Assembly (NCBI GenBank): GCA_951213105.1
Contig: OX578144.1
Coordinates: 79,967,801 to 80,031,800, forward strand
Direction of reading: 5' to 3'
From: Amaurobius ferox
Lineage: Eukaryota > Arthropoda > Arachnida > Araneae > Amaurobiidae
DNA length: 64,000 nucleotides
The notes under the pieces were generated by a model. The model was not told the origin of the DNA. It searched no databases and saw only the letters and a list, made by a program, of their open reading frames with translations. Both the position numbers and the translations under genes were made by a program. Of the stretch, positions 46,755 to 57,277 are shown in pieces (within the stretch, counting starts at the first letter, position 1; every line of letters begins with the position of its first letter).

Positions 46755-47925
46755 GCTTTTACTTCACATGTCTGTTGTTGACGATTAAAATATATATGCC
46801 AAATTTCATGAAAATAGCGTGATTCTTTCGAGAGATTTCGCACTTTTTGCAATACCTCGAGATCGACAACAGCTTGGCGGTACTTCCTAATAATATGTCC
46901 AATAGCTGGTTAAAAATGTTTGTAAAGCATTTACTTATTTATTAATAGTGAACATATTTTCCATCTTATGATATTTTTTTTCCCACTTCAAATCAAAACC
47001 CTACAATGTTCTTTGGACAACAGCATATGCCAACGTTATGTAAATGATACCATTCGGTTTCAAATAAAATGTTGTAGATAAAATTACCATTTCTGTAATA
47101 ATATTTAATGCAATTGTATTTTACTAACATTTCAAAGTTATAAAAAGTGTTTGGCAAAATTTTAATATATGTCCTGTCTTTCTTTGTGCCCGATACGCGT
47201 ATCGCCATGAAATTTTACAGGTAGATAAATTATGTAAAGAACTATAACTAGGAAAAACATAAGAGAACAAACAATTTGTCATAAAAACAAAGATTTCCAC
47301 AACATAAAATATGGACGTGCATAAAATAGGGTCGACATAAAATATGGTCGTGAAAATCATCTCACTCCAAATAGTTAACAGCATCCAAGGACTGGTTTTG
47401 CGTTTAATGTTATGCACCCATTAGCATGGAAAACAACGGTACTTACAATAGTAGAAATAAATTTGCTATTTGACACAAAATTCAGGAGGAGGAAGGAAGG
47501 TTCACTAAAGATTTTCATTTAGTTTTTTTCTCCACTTTCGGTTGCAAACATTTCTTTGACACATTTATTTCGCAGGATTGGCTATGTATAGAGCTTAGAT
47601 GATGAATAATATGAATTTAGTTTAAATTCCAGAGGGGATAGATGGTTTCACTAAAGATTTCCATCTTCAGTTCTGGAGATATCACTTCCGGTTTTTCTGT
47701 AAATTCGTGTAACTGTACGAAATAAGTATGCAAAAGAGACTAAAAATGCTTAATAATTCCGTCAAAACTGAAGTTACACACCATTTGCAACCATATGAAG
47801 GCTTCTTCATAAATTTTCTGGGAAATTTGAAGTCGTCTGCGGAGTAGGCCTAAATTTGTTGGTTGTTCTGTAGAGGTAGGCAAAATTGCGGCATGCAAAA
47901 AGTTTTCTTGTTGCCATTGCGGGCA
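46755..47925. other. Intergenic DNA
   Basis: AAATTTCATGAAAATAGCG...GAGATTTCG at 46800-46830 resembles phrases near 49670-49745, typical of old dispersed repeats. GGTTTCACTAAAGATTT is repeated at about 47500 and 47645. No gene recognised. Confidence 0.35.
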
Positions 47926-48000
47926 TCGTATTCCAAGTTGATGCGTGCTCGCGAAACCGGTCCGTCGATGCTGTTATTTGCAATGGAAGCGCGATCTTAG
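47926..48000. repeat. Short dispersed repeat, copy 2
   Basis: Matches 8017-8100 through GGCATCG and GCAATGGAAGCGCGATC at comparable spacing. Confidence 0.45.
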
Positions 48001-48114
48001 CTTTGCGAACGTCTCCTTTAGGTAGATGCTTTGAGTAAAGGTACGATTCATAAAGGTAAAAAGTAAGAAATTAAAACTTCGTATTAAGAAAAAGTCAATA
48101 TCGTTTGAGACAAT

Positions 48115-48530
48115 AATTCAGGTGGCGCTAGGATAAGTTAAGTAGTCATGCATTGTATGCATTTCTATGGCGAAAGGCCTAAAATATTTATTTAAACTGT
48201 CAATTTTGTAAAAATAAATTATTAGTGCAATGTAAAATAGAACTGAAACAATAAAGAATATCCCTACGTATTTAAAATTATTTTACCTTTCAATTTATTT
48301 TTATCTCCATATATTCTGTACGCTATCCTACAACTATGAAAAAATGCTGGTTAATTATACTCATATTTAGGTGATCCTTAATTAAAAAAAAATCAGAAAT
48401 ACATACTCTAAATACTACGCCTTTCTGTTGTGTCAACTAATAATAGCAGCTACTTTACTAACACGAGCGACACCTAGATATAATTCTCAAAGCATTTTAT
48501 GGCATTTTCAACCGTTTCATCCATAGAAGT
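48115..48530. repeat. Dispersed repeat W, copy 1
   Basis: Shares, in order, CAGGTGGCG, TAGGATAAG, TTTCTATGGC, GAGTGCAATG-type, TTTCAATTTATTTTTRTCTCC, ATATTCTGTAC, GCCTTTCTG, GCGACACCTAGATATAATT, CAAAGCATTTT and CGTTTCATCCATA with 49190-49620. Diverged, so the duplication is old. Confidence 0.7.
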
Positions 48531-49189
48531 TATATCTAATTCTACCTCCATTACCTCACGAATCCAGACATTTGATTCAAGATGTAATTTTGATTTATAT
48601 CCGAATCAAACACGTAACTGTAACTGTAGCACCCGAATGGCTTGCGGCTGTTTTTCAGAGTTCGGTGTGCGCCAAATTCTGGCTAAGTGAACGAAGGACA
48701 CAGCATCCGGCAAATCTGGTTTGTAAAGAGAAGGCAGCAGCCCCAACTTTTTTTCTTTTTCATTCACGTAATTATTACTTACGGCCGACGTATTTTTATT
48801 TCTTTCCTTAAAAAACCTTTCTGTCAAAGGTTTAATTTAAAATAATACGTACATGCGAGACAGGATTTTTTTTTCTTTGACTATGTAAGCGAGGTCTCTC
48901 GACAGAAAATTGCTCCGGCTGCAATTTTATACTTTTGTCTGGTGCCGGCTTAAGTTTTCAAATGAGGTATGACCTGGTCTAAAAAAATGAAGCCTCTGTG
49001 AATAGAATTTTTATTTATAAAATATATTTTTTAAAAAAATCTGATGTGCTCAACACGTGACATTCCTTACAGATGTGTGTGGGGGAAAATAACACATATT
49101 TCTTATAAGAATTTCACGCTGAAATTTAATATGATTTTTGTTGTGACCATAGAGGCAAAGAGAAGGCGTTATAACTTCACGATGGAAAA
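48531..49189. other. Intergenic DNA
   Basis: No gene recognised. Overlapping frames at 48499-48827 have no recognisable products. Confidence 0.3.
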
Positions 49190-49620
49190 ATACTAAAATT
49201 TTTTTAAACAATAATTTATGTGGCGGTAGGGCAAGATAAGTCCCACTATAATTTTAAGTATTTTTATGGCAAAAGGCTAGCTACTGTTAATTTTGCAGAA
49301 AAATAAAAATTATGAGTGCAATGAAAATTAAATCCCAAATAAAATAGAATATTTCTACGTGTTCGAATTTATTTTAACTTTCAATTTATTTTTGTCTCCC
49401 TATATTCTGTACCTTGTTCTACTACTGGCAAAAAATATTCATTACTTCTATTCATAAATAGAAAATTGAAAAAATAAACAAAAATACATATACATACTGA
49501 GCACTGCGCCTTCCTGCGTAATAAATACTAAATGAGAACAAACAGATGGGACTTAAATAACACACTAGCGACACCTGGATATAATTTTCAAAGCATTTTC
49601 AAGTTTTTCGTCCATACGAT
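49190..49620. repeat. Dispersed repeat W, copy 2
   Basis: Second copy of 48115-48530, same orientation, about 1.1 kb downstream. Confidence 0.7.
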
Positions 49621-50536
49621 TTTTACCCTTTCTCTAACTCATGATTGTAAACTATTAAAATAAATTTACCAAATCTTATGAAAATCACCCGATTTATTTC
49701 TAAAGATATCGTACTTGTGGAAAAGTGCAATTTGCAATATTTCGAGAACGTCCCGTTCGATGAAAGATGCCCATTTATTTCTGGTCGATCAGAATGTTTC
49801 TGACGTTGATCCATGGAAGTAATCGGGCCCAATTCCAATCGAATTACTCAATATGTTTCAGAGATAATATCCAGGGATAGACATCGAAAAAAAATTGATT
49901 TGTATCCAGATGCTCCAAACGTGTAAATCTGTCAAAATCCAAGAGTTTAATTTTGGTCCCAGCACAATATTTCCCCCTTTACATATACAATGTAAATGAC
50001 GGAAAGTAATACTACACAATAATCACATTGTTTTTCTATAAACCAACAGACAGCACGCATATAGCAAATGCTACATCAGTGTTGTGAGTAAGTAGATTCT
50101 GATCAAACGTGCGGTGCTGGCACGATTCGTAAGCTGTGTAACTCACCCACTTGGCAAATTTAACTGAGCACATTCCGGCCCAATCGAAAACCGTCCAGAT
50201 TTCTTGATCGAAGGGTGGAAACAACGTCAGGAAGGTAAAACGAAAAAAGCGAAAGTGGCACACAATGGTTAAACGGCAGCAAATAAAACCAGGCGCAGAC
50301 CTAGAATGAAAAGAAAGACTAGATGCATGTACACTAAGGTGACCATTCGTCCCCAAAACAACGCTTGTGCAGTTGTGCCCCGGCTTAATCCACGATTTTG
50401 CTATTAAAATTCTGCCATCTGACAATAGTTATTAGTTCATAATATTAAATTATCGAAATTATAACCACTATAATCCGAAAACTCGATTCGAAAATTATAT
50501 CCTTATAGAGCTTTTAAAGGACTACAAAATACTCTC
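49621..50536. other. Intergenic DNA
   Basis: Old-repeat phrases such as AAAATCACCCGATTTATTTC and GATATCGTACTT lie at 49670-49760. A 129-codon minus-strand frame at 50036-50425 has no recognisable product. Confidence 0.3.
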
Positions 50537-51642
50537 TTACTGTGCATAGTACTCACTATAGTGACTGGAATACATAGTGACTGGTATTCTAGGCACTATA
50601 GTACTTACTGTGCATAGTGCTAGTACTTTTAATTTTCGATATAAATCCATTACATACTTTAAATAAGTGTCTGGAATATATAGTGACTGGTATTCTAGGC
50701 ACTGTAGTACTTACTGTGCAGTATAGTGCTAGTACTTTTAATTTTCGATATAAATCCATTACATACTTTAAATAAGTGACTGGAATATATAGTGACTGGT
50801 ATTCTAGGCACTGTAGTACTTACTGTGCAGTATAGTGCTAGTACTTTTAATTTTTGATATAAATCCATTACATACTTTAAATAAGTGACTGGAATATATA
50901 GTGACTGGTATTCTAGGCACTGTAGTACTTACTGTGCAGTATAGTACTAGTACTTTTAATTTTCGATATAAATCCATTACATACTTTAAATAAGTGACTG
51001 GAATATATAGTGACTGGTATTCTAGGCACTGTAGTACAAACTGTGCAGTATAGTGCTAGTACTTTTAATTCTCGATATAAATCCATTACATACTTTAAAT
51101 AAGTGACTGGAATATATAGTGACTGGTATTCTAGGCACTGTAGTACAAACTGTGCAGTATAGTGCTAGTACTTTTAATTTTCGATATAAATCCATTACAT
51201 ACTTTAAATAAGTGTCTGGAATATATAGTGACTGGTATTCTAGGCACTGTAGTACAAACTGTGCAGTATAGTGCTAGTACTTTTAATTTTCGATATAAAT
51301 CCATTACATACTTTAAATAAGTGTCTGGAATATATAGTGACTGGTATTCTAGGCACTGTAGTACTTACTGTGCAGTATAGTGCTAGTACTTTTAATTTTC
51401 GATATAAATCCATTACATACTTTAAATAAGTGACTGGAATATATAGTGACTGGTATTCTAGGCACTGTAGTACTTACTGTGCAGTATAGTGCTAGTACTT
51501 TTAATTTTCGATATAAATCCATTACATACTTTAAATAAGTGTCTGGAATATATAGTGACTGGTATTCTAGGCACTGTAGTACTTACTGTGCAGTATAGTG
51601 CTAGTACTTTTAATTTTCGATATAAATCCATTACATACTTTA
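50537..51642. repeat. 109-bp satellite array, ten monomers
   Basis: GGCACTGTAGTAC (GGCACTATAGTAC in the first unit) begins at 50592, 50698, 50807, 50916, 51025, 51134, 51243, 51352, 51461 and 51570. The period is exactly 109 bp except for a 3-bp-shorter first unit. Monomers are nearly identical. Variant positions are CTTACTG or CAAACTG, and GTGACTGG or GTGTCTGG. The CAAACTG form occupies three adjacent monomers (51025-51351). The 70-codon frame at 51489-51701 is incidental. Confidence 0.97.
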
Positions 51643-52024
51643 TAAAGGGGAAATTTTTCTATTTAATTCAACTATGCGAATCAATTGCTCGAAAAGAATA
51701 ATTTTGTAAAAATATATTATTGATCTAGAAACTAGAAATTTCACTGAACATTTTTGTCACTTACTGTTTATATTTAAATTTTACACTTTAGAAGAAATTT
51801 TGTGCGAAAGTAAGCAAAATGAAGCAAAAAAGCACTCTGGCAAAAACCTTTTATTAAAAAAAAAAAGTTCAAAATGTTAAATACATTTTTGTATATTCAA
51901 AAATCGAAAATGGGACCTTATTTCCGACAAAACGAATGTACTAATTTGTTTCTATCTTCATTAGGTTCGGGGATAAAACCGTCTAAAATTGTAGCATATT
52001 TCGTAATGCCCTAATTTTAGTCAA
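51643..52024. other. AT-rich flank of the satellite
   Basis: No recognised feature. Confidence 0.4.
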
Positions 52025-52100
52025 ATGCGTATCAGTAACTGAACGGTAATCAGGAGACCATGGTTCGAATCCCGGTTCGGTCCGATTGTCACCTTAAAGT
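52025..52100 (+). mobile_element. Degenerate tRNA-like SINE relic (family C)
   Basis: A canonical B box GGTTCGAATCCCGG at 52062-52075 and a weak upstream half are followed by TTGTCACCTTAAAGTGAAAT. Similar downstream phrases follow the relics at 61984 and 62204. Confidence 0.45.
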
Positions 52101-53157
52101 GAAATGAAATTTAATATTCTACAGATTTCCTACAATGAGCACGAAGCAGGCTTTCTAAAGGTTACAAATAAACCAAATCACTTTTAGAACAAATAAAAGT
52201 ACACGTTTGAGTAAAGAGGTGCAAAAGTAGCTCAATGTTAGAGTTTGCGTCACTCATTTGGCATAGCGTCCTCCTTAGGTGAGCAGCAGTGAACTTAAAC
52301 GACTCAGATTTAGTTGCCAGATAGGAAGAAGACCGGCGAGGAGAGATAAAAAGAAGTGGGAAAAAAATTCACTACGTGAAGCTTCTTTCAGTTTCACCAC
52401 ACTGGAGTCTGATTATTCTTTACCTTAGTCGCATCTTTTTACCTTAGTTAACCTAGTCCAGGTGCCATTAAAACACCGTCCTTATTTGGTCATATGCTAC
52501 TTTGTACGAAGCTTTCTGCGTGATGATTGCCTTTTCAACAGCCGTTTGAGTGATTTCCGAAGGACAGTCTACATTTTGTAGTTTTGGAGGAGAGTCAGTC
52601 GCTTGCAGTTTCTTTATACAGCAGTCGTTCATTGCCTTTCGGTGCTTGACGTGAGATTTCGAACATGATGCGATTTGGGGCGTCGAAATAATTTAGGATG
52701 GAGTGATTTATTGTTGAGGGGGAGTTTTCGACCTTTTCGGACACTCGACCCCTTCGATCTTTCTGGGGACACTTGTTTTTTTATGTACACGTGTCTCGGA
52801 GATACTTCGATGTATTTTTTCTTTCCTTCCGCGTCCATGGCTCAACTCGAACCCATCAGCTTCGGTGATCGATTTGGGATTGCAGAAGAGTAAAATCTAC
52901 AAATGTAACTGGTCCAGTCAACCTAATAGGGTATGGGCACCAGGGTCGCTCCTACAAATATTTATCACAGGCTCTGCTCCATATTTGATTTTTCATTTTC
53001 TTTTCGTTAACTTTTTATAATTTTTTGTTGTTTTGTCTTCTCCTCCCTTAAAAAATGTTAGGGGCCCCGGTCCCCTTTGGAGCCCTGGCTCCCCAGTCGA
53101 GTGGTGTCTGTCTCCCCCCCTCTATAAGCGACCCTGCATGGACTAAATTTGTATACC
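52101..53157. other. Intergenic DNA, partly GC-richer
   Basis: 52640-52880 is GC-richer with overlapping frames on both strands and no recognised product. GGGGCCCCGGTCCCC-type sequence near 53060 may be a repeat end. A weak A-box-like AAAGTAGCTCAATGTTAGAG lies at 52227-52246. Confidence 0.3.
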
Positions 53158-53491
53158 GTAGAATTCTGTCGATCCGCCCCCCCCCCCTCTTTTATCTCAA
53201 ATTGAAATTCTGAAAATTTTTCGTGAAACAGCCCCGCTCCTTAAACATGGGAAAAATTCAGAAAAAAAAAATTCCATCGTCGAATGAAATAAATTTATTG
53301 CTAAAAAATATACTTTGTTTCTTATAGCAGAAAGTCCGAGTAAGTCTTCCCCCTCCCCGTACATACTTCGCTTTTTTTCTAGCATTTGAGGGGGGCGGAT
53401 CGACAGAATTCTATTTGTTCTCTTAGCAGAAAATTCTCAGTAAACGTCCCCCTCACTACAACATTTAAGGGGGCGGATCGGTGAAATTCTA
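53158..53491. mobile_element. Inverted-repeat element with duplicated right end
   Basis: The left end GTAGAATTCTGTCGATCCGC is the reverse complement of GCGGATCGACAGAATTCTA at 53394-53412. The right end, with its inner AGCAGAAA...TCCCCCTC...CATTT, is then repeated in diverged form to 53491 (GGGGGCGGATCGGTGAAATT). Poly(C) at 53177-53187 is part of the left end. Confidence 0.65.
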
Positions 53492-54177
53492 AGGTAGTAT
53501 GAGTTTAACACTGTTTCATGGTAAGACACTTTGCTTTCGAAAGTGAGCCCGAACTCTTTAAGCCCAATTCACCACTGCACGTGAACCCTGTTGAACGAGA
53601 ACAGCTGCTAGCAACAGATCAGATCATTTGAACTGTTGTTCCTTTTCTTCAACTCTACGTTAGTTGATCACCTAAATAAAGCCTATTCTTATCTCTTTAA
53701 TACCGAGTTCAAAAGCATTCTTTTTTTCGCTCTTTCTCTCTCTCTCTCTTTCACTCCACTCTTTATTGGACGAGGTCACAGGCGACCTTTCGTGTCAAAA
53801 CCAAGCCAGATATTACGCCGAGAGAGACATTTAGCGACAGATCGCAACGCGAGTGGATGCCTTGGAGACACCTACTCTGAGGATGGAATTGGGAACCAAC
53901 CACATGCTGGAATGCTCAGAAGAGGAAGATGAAAGGGTTTTTGGGGTGGACCGTTTTTAAGAACAGGATTAATTTTTGCCTTGGAATGAATTAATAATAC
54001 TAGAAATCAATTTTAAAAAATGTACAAGTGTGCCGAGCATGCGCAAACAATAATGCATCTGTGCAAAATATAATATTTTTACAACCGTTCTCAATACATA
54101 ATACTTAATTTACATCCCCCCCCCCCCTCTTTCCCAGTTTGCTTTCCGCTTTGATCATATCTGCTTTTTCCCCAAGA
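53492..54177. other. Intergenic DNA
   Basis: (CT)n lies at about 53728-53751 and a 12-base poly(C) run at 54116-54127. The frame at 53636-53932 has no recognised product. Confidence 0.35.
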
Positions 54178-54248
54178 CAATGATTTTCAAACTTTTTCAG
54201 TAGCGCGACCCATTTGTAATTCGATATGAATGCGACCCCCCCCCCCCC

Positions 54249-54365
54249 GCCAACGGCCGTACCGTGCTGAAAACACCGGTTCTCGTTCGATCACCGAAGT
54301 CAAGCAGCATCGGGCGCGGTTAGTACTTGGGTGGGTGACCACCTGGGAACACCGCGTGCTGTAGC
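54249..54365 (+). rRNA. 5S rRNA-derived head of a composite SINE
   Basis: The segment begins GCCAACGGCCGTACCGTGCT and reads like an almost complete 5S rRNA. It keeps the internal control region: a box-A-like AAGTCAAGCAGCATCGGG, an intermediate GGTTAGTACTTGG, and a box-C-like GGGTGACCACCTGGGAACAC. It ends at GTGCTGTAGC and runs directly into family-B SINE sequence, with no terminator-like T run between. It is therefore best read as the promoter-bearing head of a SINE, not a stand-alone rRNA gene. A 5S pseudogene next to a SINE by chance is the alternative. Confidence 0.85.
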
Positions 54366-54614
54366 CCGGTGGTTTGCGCGCTGGATTTGCACGCTGCCAC
54401 AACTACCGCCGTGTTCATGCGGAGTACGATCACGTTAAACATGTGGGTCCGTAAGTCCTTCCGAGAGGTTGGTGGTAAGGGAAGGAGGGTACGGTCCCTG
54501 TGGATGCCTCTCCCACTGGGTTCCGGTCTAAATTGGGTGGCACTTCCCGGCAGTCCAAACAGTTACCTTACACCTTTCTGATAGGTCGAACGGTCTGGGT
54601 CTCAACAACAACAA
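54249..54614 (+). mobile_element. Composite 5S-tRNA SINE (family B body)
   Basis: After the 5S head come AGCCCGGTGGTTTGCGCGCT, the A-box half of the family-B tRNA head, and TTGCACGCTGCC. Then the sequence jumps to GTGTTCATGCGGAGTAC of the body, so the B-box part seen in the copy at 19215-19510 is absent. The body continues AAGGGAAGGAGGGTACGG, AATTGGGTGGCACTTCCCGG, GGTCGAACGGTCTGGGTC, then (CAA)n. Poly(C) of 13 and 12 bases borders the insert (54236-54248, 54615-54626) and is compatible with a poly(C) target duplication. Confidence 0.8.
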
Positions 54615-54758
54615 CCCCCCCCCCCCCTAAAAAAAGAAAGAAAAAACCCACTGTAGTTCAAATTATGCATTCAATTTTTTTTTTAATTTTTAAGTAATAT
54701 ACGTAACTATCGCGTTGCGGAACCCTATGGTGTTAGCGGAATATCCTTTGAAAAACGA

Positions 54759-57277
54759 TACCCTACAGAAACCGCCATGTAGAAAGAACCATGACCAGGC
54801 AATAAGCCAATATCAAGAAAATAATTTCATAAGTGAACGGTACTATATTTTTGACTAGAAATAGATAGAAATAGAAAATGTACCCATCGGTTGGCAATCC
54901 AGATCTTGGCAAGGTACCAGGTCATGCAACTAAATTTTCGCCCTACTGAATTTTCTAGCAGAACTTTCATAGCCGCAACAAGTCATAGCCGCTCGCGAGT
55001 GCAATGCTCTATTTGCAGTGTATACTGTCATTTTGGTGTCTATAAATCAGCTTAATTTTTTTTCCTGCTTTTAAAACGCTTTAACTGGAAAATGAGTTTG
55101 TACCAACTCGATAAATGTATTATTCAAGAATTATTAGAAATACCCCTTTCAAGCAGAAATTTAGCAAAGATACAAATAACAAAGGACGGGAGATCCAGAC
55201 ACTCCACCCTTGTTTAAAGTACTCCCTTGTTTAAAGTACCTGGCACTCCACATGTTCCAAACCCCAAGAGTGTACATAATGATAAAAAAGACACTCAAAC
55301 TCGGAATTTGTAGGTTGCTTAATATGATTTATACCTATGGTTAGCAAGATGCGAGAATCTGAACAAATTATTTTGCTGGCTTTGCTTACTGTTTTTATGG
55401 GCAAATTTTTGCAACATTCAAAGAATGCTTCAAGAATTTCATTATTATTATATTTTTTTCACTACAAAATCCCTCTAGTTATGAATAGGGATTAATGAAT
55501 GACGTTACAGTAGTAATATTATTTATTATGATTACTATTATCGTCCTTAAATTCCCTGCATTGCGATTGTCAGTGCAGGAGGGGGGGGGGGGGGTAAAGC
55601 GCATTTCCGTATGACCTACATTCTAGACCTGGATTTGAAACACATATAAACACAGAGAGAGAGAGAGAGAGTAGGGATTTAAGACAATGAGAATAATTGA
55701 TATTTTCATTTTATTTGTTGATACTCATTTGTCTTCGGCAAAGATTCTTCAAACTCATCTATTTTCTATTGTGTTTGACCGATTAATGAGATAAGATAAA
55801 CATAGTATATTTTTAACATTTTAGCGTCTTTATTTTGAGCAAATTTATTTTTCTTCTTCCCCTTTTTTCTTAAACTGCTTCATTTAGAATACTACTGAAA
55901 TTTGGCCATATTTTAAATCATAAGCAACGTCGAGTATATCTGCCAATCTTCAATATAAAACTGATTTAAAGATTAATATCGTTTGCTATAATATCGATTA
56001 ATATCTGAGTTCTCCCTATCGATAGTAAAATACATAAAAGTAATTTTATATTTGAGCAAGGAAATGAGTTAAGTTAATCTTAAAAGTAGCAAGGCAATTT
56101 GGAGCGCGGTCGTAAACCTTAAAGAGGAGCCCCTAACGTTGTTCTTCATAAATATTTGATTCTTATCTGTATAATTAATACTCTGCCTCCTTTATCATGG
56201 AGTGCTCGCCCGATCGCAGCGCCTTTGTTGCAGCTCTGCATGTACTACCAAATAAAAGGTCAACACAGTTCTGAGTTATGACAAAATTACTAAGGTAAAT
56301 ATGCAAGCTCTTGGCAAAAGACAGACATGATTTTATCTTGATTATTTATGACGTCATCGAATCAATCTTCTTGATTACGGAAAATATCTTCAGGGAGATC
56401 TGCTAGACTAATAATAACGTGGATTATATTTGTATATACCAACAGGATATTTGGATTGATGCATATCGCAATATAATTATTTATTTTGCTTTTCTTTTGG
56501 GGGATATATGTTATACACATATAGTCTAAGTCTGTAATATATTTATTTACAACAGGAAAAATAAAAGGGAAAAATAAAAAAAATATTAAGAAATAAACAA
56601 AGAACATTAAAAAGAGGTAATGAAAAAAGAAACTATTGCAGATGAAAATCCATAGGCTTATTAACCTTACTGGTAATAAGCAAACCAAATTTCAAGCAAA
56701 TATCTTCTTTTCCAGATATTCTAGGGATAATAGAAATATCTAATATCTGGAAAGTGGTTCGAATAAATTCGTAAAAAAGTATTAATTCACTTATTTCGAG
56801 TTACAAAGCATTCACCGATTTGATTTATAGAGAATATTACTTTTTTTTCCTTTCTATTTCATATAAAAAGTGTAACACCTCGAGAACGGCACAAGCTAGC
56901 GTTCTATAAATGGCATTCGCAACATTACATAAAAAGCATGTATGTTTTATCAATGTCTACACAAAAAAAAAAAAGATTGAAAAATCGGAGTACCCTTGTT
57001 TAACCTCTCTAAAAATCAGCAGACCTCCTCTGTTTGTCGACTGAAAAAATCTTATCAAATTTCAATAAAACTGTTCAGTTTGTTCAAGAAATATCGTGTC
57101 CATAGACACCTACAGTCATCCATTTAAAAATGGTTGATTCGTATTCAGTCATGTTCAAAAAGTGCAATTCTAACAAAATTCGAGAGTTGAATTTTTAACG
57201 CCATTAAAATATTTCTCCTTTGCATATATTGAGCATTGCAGGAAAAACAAAAAAGTGCAACGTACCAGATCAAAATT
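54759..57277. other. AT-rich intergenic DNA
   Basis: Poly(G) lies at 55581-55594 and (GA)n at about 55650-55671. Old-repeat phrases (CCTCGAGAACGGC, CAAATTTCAATAAAACTG) lie at 56700-57200. A 108-codon minus-strand frame at 56362-56688 is Phe-rich and unrecognised. Confidence 0.35.

Larger units (their letters stand above)
54178..54758. mobile_element. hAT-like MITE H, copy 2, interrupted by a SINE
   Basis: The left part CAATGATTTTCAAACTTTTT...GCGACCC and the right part TAGTTCAAATTATGCATTCA...GCGTTGCGGAACCCTATGG follow the order of copy 1 (31771-32000). The 5S-headed SINE splits them inside a poly(C) run. The outer ends are eroded and no target duplication was confirmed. Confidence 0.65.

Noticed and set aside
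50537..51642. CRISPR array
   Set aside because: Monomers are head-to-tail identical 109-bp units without unique spacers, and the sequence is eukaryotic in character.
54249..54365. Stand-alone functional 5S rRNA gene
   Set aside because: It continues directly into SINE family B sequence without a T-run terminator and ends in (CAA)n inside a MITE. A SINE head is the simpler reading.
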